The notes under the pieces are model-generated. The model saw nothing but the letters and a program-made list of their open reading frames with translations, searched no databases and was not told the origin of the DNA. A program made the translations under genes and the position numbers. A stretch of 12,251 nt of DNA from Nitrospirae bacterium RBG_13_39_12 (GTDB taxonomy: Bacteria > Nitrospirota > Thermodesulfovibrionia > Thermodesulfovibrionales > SM23-35), in NCBI GenBank assembly GCA_001805125.1, contig MHEF01000009.1, forward strand, positions 6,893 to 19,143, written 5' to 3'. Shown here piece by piece: positions 7,701-12,251 of the stretch (position 1 is the first letter of the stretch; each line of letters opens with the position of its first letter).

Positions 7701-8128
7701 TTAAACCTCTCAAAAAGCATCTGCTGTCCAGGTTTATCTGAATAGAAGAGAAAGCACTTGGCATGGAGAAAGCCTTTCGCATGGCGTTTCAGTTCTACAT
7801 TTTCACGTCTCAAGAATCGAATCAGATCTTCAACAAGTTTCAGGGTCTCTTCATTAAAGGGTTCGTTCTCCAGGTCTGTTCGTACGGACAGATTTAATTT
7901 TGTCGTGTCCGGTTTCAATCCAATTCTTTCACCGCTGGTTGGCTCTTCACCTAATAGAAGCCTGAAACTCCCAAGCCCTGAAAGGCCTTCTTTCAGAAGA
8001 TTATACCCTTGGATATTGAAGTATGCTGTCACAACATCCATTGACTGGCCCTGATGATTCTCAAGAATCGCGTTGAGGATATCTGAAAGCTTGTACTTCT
8101 GGTTGTCTATGACATAAGGTATTTTCAT
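4757..8128 (-). CDS. HKD (phospholipase D-type) nuclease fused to SNF2-family helicase
   Basis: This 1123-residue protein is a likely DNA translocase-nuclease of a defence system. Residues 1-175 carry a PLD-superfamily nuclease domain with one catalytic set: His122-x-Lys124 in FLHAKCFLF, then GSSNF (150-154) and NRE (162-164). This is the H-x-K...N...E pattern of HKD nucleases. After a helical linker comes the SNF2 core: Q-motif-like AEFQEDA (284-290), Walker A VGLGKT (310-315), DESH (383-386), TATP (422-425), motif V ISTDVLSEGQNL (about 784-795) and motif VI QRAGRIDRIG (815-824). An acidic insert lies between the lobes. The C-terminal 300 residues match nothing I can name. The ATG at 8126-8128 overlaps the stop of the toxin gene as ATGA, with AGGA 8 nt ahead. 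A longer frame reaching 8176 would overlap the toxin by 52 bp and is less likely. The parts parallel DrmC (PLD) and DrmD (SNF2) of DISARM, but are joined in one chain. Confidence 0.9.
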   Translation of the reverse strand: MKIPYVIDNQKYKLSDILNAILENHQGQSMDVVTAYFNIQGYNLLKEGLSGLGSFRLLLGEEPTSGERIGLKPDTTKLNLSVRTDLENEPFNEETLKLVEDLIRFLRRENVELKRHAKGFLHAKCFLFYSDKPGQQMLFERFKPVVAIVGSSNFTFPGLTSNRELNLAHKVLLDVQEAEDKEAQGAVAWLSEQKPSEHIKPQNRQLIKSEVGARAIMELEQWFEQQWQDAEDYKENFIELLDASKFGSKEYTPYQVYMKALYEYFKDDLETVPEQIGRSAVELAEFQEDAVKKARRILLRYDGVMVADSVGLGKTWIGKKLLEDYAYHMRQKALVICPASLRDMWDGELKKASIAATILSQEEVGQADFSAEEYGNADVVLIDESHNFRNRNAQRYENLERIISLNAGKGQAGERKKLILLTATPINNDLFDLYNQITLFTRGDRSYFSSAGIGDLYRYFLAARRNSGDSHGITALFNLLEEIVIRRTRQFIKKAYPEATIEGKKIYFPERKLKTEYYNLEKTYSGIYEQIVMGIGKLKLAPYNLESYKKAGVKKDEFEEGREQALVGIFKSRYLKRFESSIAAFRISIKRALEFQKTFESFILDGKLIKSSDFHKSLRYLEREEEEDDATPKSRAEEIDASEEAKAIMEAMEQVDTTQYNLRKLHEAVQHDIDILTEIWKQVKQIDPEKDAKLQKLKDILSGPLKGKKTLIFTYYKDTARYVFGELGSEKGADFRESIGNPLIKRMDSGADSKDRRRLIKAFAPKANNKSEWIGTENEIDILISTDVLSEGQNLQDCAYLINYDLHWNPTRMVQRAGRIDRIGTDFDTLLIMNMFPDEGLERLLKLVQSLQRKISDIDRVGFLDTTVLGEMVHPKTFNTLKRIEDEDLSVVDEEEQFAELASSEFLLKQIQELLAREGKKWIEDLPHGIHSGLMKKGAKGLFFYFQAEKEKGKFHFWNYYDLQTGRIVDNRFLIAHLISCLPDTERVIGDYNVFDIQEKIVDHILKTHHEKLALEAVPKVIDPIQQTIATLIQGYLNHPDVDRKEALEVLKYLNQPMAGTQVKELRKIHKEFQGNMIPRPLIEKIGKIREKYGTTSPESGSTERIDLKREDLQLICFDYLCS

Positions 8129-8958
8129 TTCTTTTTTCCTGTCATCTTGTTGAACATCTCTGTCCAATCCTTCCATACAATATCAAAGGCCGGAAGCTCT
8201 TTCAGCATGGGACCCAAACGATCTTTCCATGCTTTTTTATTCAAAGTCTTAAGGTTATCGGATGTCAATCCTTTTATATCCAGCTTTATGTCTCTGACGC
8301 GGCATTTCTCCCTAAACATGGGCAATAATTCATTCCATTCAAAATGTTCTCCGGATAAGCAAAGCATATACCATAGGTCATATAAATCTCGGGGGCGTGG
8401 CCATTTTTTTTGCTGCTGGAGAAGGGACCGCAGTTTTTCGGCGACAATTTCTTTTTTCGAGTATGAGCGTATCTTGAAAAGAGAGAGGTCGGAATATACC
8501 GATTTAATAGAACAAACAACCGGCGTCTCAAGAATCGGTTCATCAAAGGTAAGGTGAACCTTTACCTGGGGCAGCCCCTGCCTTCTCGCACCACCCCGGT
8601 TATACTCAACAGGAATCTCTATCTGAAAATCTCCCGGAATAGTATGCGGCTCTTTAACCGCTATCCTAATCCCTGATTCGCTTTGAACCTTTTCGGCACT
8701 TTTTTGAAGCAATTGTAAAGATTTATCCAGATTTTCGCCACCGGGCTTGCAGCTAAAGTCTATATCCTCTGAGAATCTGTAACCTTCGTAATAACAATGC
8801 CTGAGACATGTCCCGCCCTTGAAGACCCATCCATGACGTGTTAGCCCGGAATGTGCAAGTCCTGATAAAACCCACAGGATGACATAATCCTTTTCAGCCT
8901 GGTCAAAGCGAAGGTCTTCTTTTTCCGCTATACGATGTAGTTCGGCAGTCGTAATCAT
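8125..8958 (-). CDS. abiEii: AbiEii-type nucleotidyltransferase toxin
   Basis: This 277-residue protein of the AbiEii/AbiGii family is the toxin half of a type IV toxin-antitoxin/abortive infection pair. These enzymes use a polymerase-beta-like fold to add nucleotides; members act on tRNA acceptor ends. The core motif FKGGTCLRH (46-54) and the metal-binding DID (65-67, within RFSEDIDFS) are intact. So are EKL (174-176) and the RDLYDL motif (190-195), which place it firmly in the family and predict activity. Length is normal. The ATG at 8956-8958 overlaps the antitoxin stop as ATGA, and its own stop overlaps the helicase start in the same way, so all three proteins should be made in linked amounts. 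The family is certain; the RNA target in this host is not known. Confidence 0.92.
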   Translation of the reverse strand: MITTAELHRIAEKEDLRFDQAEKDYVILWVLSGLAHSGLTRHGWVFKGGTCLRHCYYEGYRFSEDIDFSCKPGGENLDKSLQLLQKSAEKVQSESGIRIAVKEPHTIPGDFQIEIPVEYNRGGARRQGLPQVKVHLTFDEPILETPVVCSIKSVYSDLSLFKIRSYSKKEIVAEKLRSLLQQQKKWPRPRDLYDLWYMLCLSGEHFEWNELLPMFREKCRVRDIKLDIKGLTSDNLKTLNKKAWKDRLGPMLKELPAFDIVWKDWTEMFNKMTGKKK

Positions 8959-9764
8959 GCCTTAATCTCCGAGTTAACCAATAATCCCCACCTGCGGTTG
9001 TATTTTCCTTCCCGTGGAAGTGCAGGATCGAGCGGAGAGAAGCCGGGGGAAAGGGTGATTATCTTTCGGAGTACTTCAACATTACCCAAGCCTAAAGTCT
9101 CCATTAAGAAACCCAGTCGCTTGGCAACAGCGCTGTTTCCTATTTTAACTGCATATTTGCGGAGTTTGGATTCATTTAGTTGTGTCCAACCGATGGACAA
9201 TACTTTGGCGACTTCTGCTACTCCACCGACATATTGTGGGAGATCCAGTCCGTCAATTATGGTCTTCTCCCTGTCCGTAACCATAAAGGGCATCTCGTCG
9301 ATCCAGTCTTTCACTATGCCAAAAAACTTCTCTGGACGCAGCGAGATGACCTTGTAACTTACACCCAGAACTTCACCTGGTTGCCTCCGCACAGGATGAT
9401 TCGTTGCCACAAACACAGTCCGCGGAAGTTGCTCGGTCATGCCATGATGGTTAAGGGCAGACCAGTATGCGATTACAGCAGGAGATACGAGTTCCATGGC
9501 AACGATAAATTCATGCAGTTGAGGAGTCCGGTTTTCTCCTGACGAAAGCGGGATGACAGCAAACCTGCCACGCTTTATACGTCTAATCCACCCTTTAGTT
9601 TGAAGCCGTTCAAGGAATTGCCTCGTCGGATCACTCTCCCTATGGCCGAGGACACGACGCGCATCTTGGATACTAAACGTTGGACGTACGCCTATTTTGG
9701 CAAGAAACCGTGCCTCCATCCTGCCTAAAGGACTTCTCGTTATATTTTGTACGCCATTTGTCAT
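8955..9764 (-). CDS. abiEi: AbiEi-type antitoxin and autorepressor
   Basis: This 269-residue protein is the antitoxin of the AbiE pair. An N-terminal winged helix-turn-helix (about residues 15-72: FSIQDARRVLG, FLERLQTKGWIRRIKRGRFAV) should bind the operon's promoter. The C-terminal domain, with SPAVIAYWSALNHHGMTEQ (94-112), the strand TVFVATN and EKTIIDGLDLP, is the usual AbiEi antitoxin region, which neutralises the toxin without a stable complex (type IV). Family length and gene order (antitoxin first) are standard. It starts at an ATG (9762-9764) about 18 nt after the predicted transcription start, with only a weak AGG RBS. Its own promoter, with inverted repeats, separates it from the upstream ATPase gene. 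I am confident of the family. Confidence 0.9.
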   Translation of the reverse strand: MTNGVQNITRSPLGRMEARFLAKIGVRPTFSIQDARRVLGHRESDPTRQFLERLQTKGWIRRIKRGRFAVIPLSSGENRTPQLHEFIVAMELVSPAVIAYWSALNHHGMTEQLPRTVFVATNHPVRRQPGEVLGVSYKVISLRPEKFFGIVKDWIDEMPFMVTDREKTIIDGLDLPQYVGGVAEVAKVLSIGWTQLNESKLRKYAVKIGNSAVAKRLGFLMETLGLGNVEVLRKIITLSPGFSPLDPALPREGKYNRRWGLLVNSEIKA

Positions 9765-9776
9765 ATCTGCAGCCTA

Positions 9777-9808
9777 CCTATGGCTACCATAATATAACTT
9801 TTCATAGG
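9777..9808 (-). promoter_or_regulatory. Nested inverted repeats, probable AbiEi operator
   Basis: CCTATG (9777-9782) and CATAGG (9803-9808) are inverted arms that bracket the -10 box. A second inverted repeat, TATGG-CTA-CCATA (9779-9791), overlaps its downstream edge. AbiEi proteins are known to repress their operon through inverted repeats in the promoter, and this arrangement fits such a site. Binding itself is an inference. Confidence 0.5.
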
Positions 9809-9817
9809 AATGGTCAA
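9789..9817 (-). promoter_or_regulatory. Sigma70-type promoter of the abiE-helicase operon
   Basis: On the minus strand a TTGACC -35 box (9812-9817), a 17-bp spacer and a TATTAT -10 box (9789-9794) form a good promoter, each box one base from consensus. Transcription should start near 9782, leaving a very short leader before the antitoxin ATG. It lies in the 94-bp gap after the OLD-family gene, so the three-gene unit can be expressed on its own. Confidence 0.7.
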
Positions 9818-9858
9818 TAGAAATTACTGCCTTTGAGGGGAAAATGGCAAATAGAATC

Positions 9859-11553
9859 TCACAAATTTGCAGTCTTGATATTTTTGATTAGCAGAGTAAT
9901 TTGTTTGTCAAGGTCTAAGACTGAATAATCAGAAGGCTGCAATGATATTTCTCTGGCAACCGCTACTTTATCAATCGACTTGCCTTTAGTAATTGTCGTC
10001 AGATCAGAGAAGCGATCCCACTTAATGCGCTTTTTTATAATGGGGTGTACAGTAATGACAGCAGTGTTAAGCAGTTCTTCATTTATATAATTTTCGATCT
10101 CCTTTCCTTTTGTAAGCCAAACTGTGCAATTATTTTGCTGAAAGTCCTTTATGATCCGCTGTTTTGTCGAATTAATTTTTTGATATTGCGACCTTTTATC
10201 GCTATCTATCACTATCGCCGCATTCCTATTGAGTTTGCATAATTGGATGAACTCGTTTACTTCTGGACTATCAAAGGCGAGATGGCTCAGTAATCGCCCA
10301 CCATAGAACATGATGCTGTAGTGTAACCCTTCTATTAGAGAGGGGCCTTTTCCTTGTATCCAGTGATTGAGATAAATTCTATCGGATGGTCCTTCAACCC
10401 AGATAATAAAATTCGATTGAAGAATATCGCTTGCCTTATAACCTAAATCAGATAATACGGAATGCTTTTCACCATCAGTGCTTATTAGATCGCATGCAGT
10501 ATATTGATCTTTTAGACGGCAGTAATAAATATTCACACCATCAACATCAAAAAAAGCATTGGAATGAGTTGTTATCAAATACTGATTATTGGTGTTCTGC
10601 TTTATATAACGAATGAATTTTTTCTGCAACTCTGGATGAAGATGGATTTCGGGTTCTTCTATGCAGAAAATCGCATCATCTATTATTGTGACGGCAGCAG
10701 CAAGAATTATCAGTTCGTGAATACCGGTACCCAAAGAATGTAAAGGCAGTATTTTCCCCTTGATAGACACATAAACATCATCAAGATTTGCAGGAATTTC
10801 AAGATATGCATCACTTTCGCCAAGCAAATCCCTGACAAATGTATTTATTTTTAAGAACTTCTCTTTGCTTTCCTGATATTGACTGAGTTCAGGTGCTTGG
10901 ATTTCTCTGAGTTTTTTAATTAATCCTCTGCCGCTAATATTTGTTTCCTCTGTCTCGGCAGTAATTTGACGAAAGGCCTCAATAATATATGCTTGAAAAG
11001 ATAAATTTATCCATCCAACAATGACTATAGCTAGGTCACGAGAGCGTTTTTCATGACTTCCACCTGTGTAATTTAAAAGCTTGCCAGCAAGATGATTTGT
11101 GGCATGCTGATCGCATCTATCTTCGATTATTTTCCCAATCTCCTCTATTGCAATCTGCCTTTGCCAATCACCCCCGAAATATTTTAGTGAAAATGTAAAC
11201 CAGATGTCTTTACTCCATCCTGGAAAGGCTTCATCAAACTTAAGTGAAGAAAAAGAAAAGGCGGAAACAATTTTATTAAACAGCTCTCCTGTGATAGGGG
11301 AATCCCTTTTAATTTGAATGGCAAACCTTATGTCTTTTTCAGGCAAATTTACACAATAATCAACAGATTGGTCAAAGCCCTTATATTGCTGGCCGAATCT
11401 AATTCCTGACAAGTGCTTGCAGAAGCGAAGGATGTTTGATTTGCCAGAATTATTTTGCCCTATGAAGATATTAATCTTTCCCAGATCTTTTACATAAACA
11501 AGGTCTGGTCCAAAGCTCCGATAGCCTGCAATAGCAAAACCATCCAATTTCAT
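9859..11553 (-). CDS. OLD-family ATPase with TOPRIM nuclease domain
   Basis: This 564-residue protein has the OLD (overcoming lysogenization defect) layout: an ABC/SMC-like ATPase followed by a TOPRIM nuclease. Walker A is GQNNSGKS (32-39), and a degenerate signature LGTGIHE is at 274-280. Walker B is FCIEEPEIHLHP (296-307), and the H-loop is TTHS (328-331). The TOPRIM metal residues are Glu387 (WVEGPSDR), Asp450/Asp452 (IDSD) and the EIENYI motif (485-490). Relatives include the nuclease GajA and other overcoming-lysogenization proteins, usually about this size, which nick or cut DNA in an ATP-controlled way. The ATG overlaps the stop of the methyltransferase-like gene by ATGA, with GGAGAG ahead, so the two are translated together. 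No separate helicase partner such as GajB follows. The family is confident; the function as a restriction-linked defence nuclease is inferred. Confidence 0.88.
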   Translation of the reverse strand: MKLDGFAIAGYRSFGPDLVYVKDLGKINIFIGQNNSGKSNILRFCKHLSGIRFGQQYKGFDQSVDYCVNLPEKDIRFAIQIKRDSPITGELFNKIVSAFSFSSLKFDEAFPGWSKDIWFTFSLKYFGGDWQRQIAIEEIGKIIEDRCDQHATNHLAGKLLNYTGGSHEKRSRDLAIVIVGWINLSFQAYIIEAFRQITAETEETNISGRGLIKKLREIQAPELSQYQESKEKFLKINTFVRDLLGESDAYLEIPANLDDVYVSIKGKILPLHSLGTGIHELIILAAAVTIIDDAIFCIEEPEIHLHPELQKKFIRYIKQNTNNQYLITTHSNAFFDVDGVNIYYCRLKDQYTACDLISTDGEKHSVLSDLGYKASDILQSNFIIWVEGPSDRIYLNHWIQGKGPSLIEGLHYSIMFYGGRLLSHLAFDSPEVNEFIQLCKLNRNAAIVIDSDKRSQYQKINSTKQRIIKDFQQNNCTVWLTKGKEIENYINEELLNTAVITVHPIIKKRIKWDRFSDLTTITKGKSIDKVAVAREISLQPSDYSVLDLDKQITLLIKNIKTANL

Positions 11554-12251
11554 TTTAAATCTCTCTCCTCCACAATCTTTATTTCCTCTTCAGTCAGTCC
11601 ATATAGTTTATAAACAATTTGATCTATAAGCCAGTCGGTCTTCTTTAAATTTTCTTTAATTGGCAAAAGTATTGTGAGAGATTTATCATATTCCGATTTA
11701 AGTCGTGAGGTGATTTTGTTATCAGATAGACTCACACCAATATGAGCACGGTTCTTATGGAGAATGTTCATTAGGCCATCAAAAGACAATGCATCTTCAT
11801 TTTTCTGATAATCACCCATATACGATTTGATTGTCGATTTCCCTGCCAAAGCATCTATGCCGTCATTCCCTTTGTTGTCAGGCTGCACATTAAGGACTTT
11901 TTCTATCCAAGCGAAGAATCGTTTGACTTCTTTTTGTCTACTACAATTCATTTCAATCATATGCTCAGCTAAATAGGCCAATAGATCGTGTACTACATCC
12001 GATTCTTCCGGATCACTTAATAGGCGCTGTTCTGTAAAGCGCACGATATTGTCGCAAGATTGATTTGCAAGGTAAGCTCCATATAGACTTGCCCCCTGTT
12101 TAAATAAAGAAGTACGGTTTGCTTGGGAAGTTTGAAAGTTAATACGACGAATGGGGAGCTTTTCCAAATACTGTGTAGCGTAACTGTAAGCTCCACCAGA
12201 AAATTCTGTACAAAGACATGAATAAATAAACGTCAGCAACTCAGAATTTAA
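11550..12251 (-). CDS. C-terminal part of a type IIG / Eco57I-like restriction-methylation protein (cut by window edge)
   Basis: The frame is open to the right edge. The first visible codons (LNSELLTFIYSC) already belong to the conserved part, so a TTG-start protein beginning at 12239 is an artefact of the cut. Two features match the C-terminal target-recognition region of Eco57I/TaqI-like N6-adenine methyltransferases, including type IIG enzymes and BREX PglX-like proteins. One is the segment FSGGAYSYATQYLEKLPIRR near the beginning. The other is the end IVYKLYGLTEEEIKIVEE. The catalytic NPPY motif and any nuclease domain would be outside the window. The middle (about 130 residues) is variable, as expected of a specificity domain. 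It is coupled by a 4-bp overlap to the OLD-family gene. The assignment rests on these two short signatures and is good but not certain. Confidence 0.72.
   Translation of the reverse strand, partial: LNSELLTFIYSCLCTEFSGGAYSYATQYLEKLPIRRINFQTSQANRTSLFKQGASLYGAYLANQSCDNIVRFTEQRLLSDPEESDVVHDLLAYLAEHMIEMNCSRQKEVKRFFAWIEKVLNVQPDNKGNDGIDALAGKSTIKSYMGDYQKNEDALSFDGLMNILHKNRAHIGVSLSDNKITSRLKSEYDKSLTILLPIKENLKKTDWLIDQIVYKLYGLTEEEIKIVEERDLK

Noticed and set aside
8129..8176. Longer start for the helicase-nuclease at 8176
   Set aside because: It would overlap the toxin gene by 52 bp; the ATG at 8128 gives an ATGA overlap with an RBS and the protein begins naturally at MKIPYVID.
12237..12239. TTG as the true start of the right-edge gene
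   Set aside because: Codons upstream stay open to the window end and already encode conserved-looking residues of the specificity domain.

Overview
The window looks like a piece of a Gram-negative bacterial chromosome. The lipoprotein signal plus OmpA-type peptidoglycan-binding domain at 3694-4395 requires an outer membrane. The style of the proteins (short OmpA-like lipoprotein, PqqD/HprK-like/glycosyltransferase operon, moderate GC, AT-rich spacers) suggests an environmental anaerobe of the Desulfobacterota/Nitrospirota kind. That placement is an impression, not a proof. There are no tRNA or rRNA genes, CRISPR arrays, intact insertion sequences or integrases.

Left block (1-2715, all minus strand). 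A strong sigma70-type promoter (2686-2715) and a leader of roughly 145 nt precede a tight operon. It encodes a PqqD-family peptide-binding protein with a long extra C-terminal tail, an HprK-like P-loop kinase, and two tandem related family-2 glycosyltransferases, the last cut by the window edge. This resembles a peptide- or glycan-modification locus: the PqqD domain would bind a peptide and the kinase and glycosyltransferases would modify something. No separate precursor peptide is visible. The conserved-looking tail of the PqqD protein could be a substrate-like segment.

Middle block (2716-4756). This is a spacer-rich, partly decayed stretch. It holds a C-terminal fragment of a ChaN-like protein (minus strand), an intact plus-strand OmpA-family lipoprotein with an excellent ribosome binding site, and a perfect 18-bp-arm hairpin just after it. 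A diverged, ungapped 67-bp direct repeat (2841-2907 and 4501-4567) flanks the ChaN fragment and the lipoprotein gene.

Right block (4757-12251, all minus strand). This reads as a phage-defence island made of two translationally coupled units. Upstream (entering from the right edge) are the C-terminal part of a probable type IIG / Eco57I-like restriction-methylation protein and an OLD-family ATPase with a TOPRIM nuclease domain, overlapping by 4 bp. Then a new promoter with nested inverted repeats starts a three-gene unit: AbiEi antitoxin, AbiEii nucleotidyltransferase toxin, and a 1123-residue protein joining a phospholipase-D-type (HKD) nuclease domain to an SNF2-type helicase. Each junction in the second unit is a 4-bp ATGA overlap. 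The helicase-nuclease therefore appears to be made together with the toxin-antitoxin pair. This AbiEi-AbiEii-HKD/SNF2 unit is the best candidate in the window for an undescribed system.
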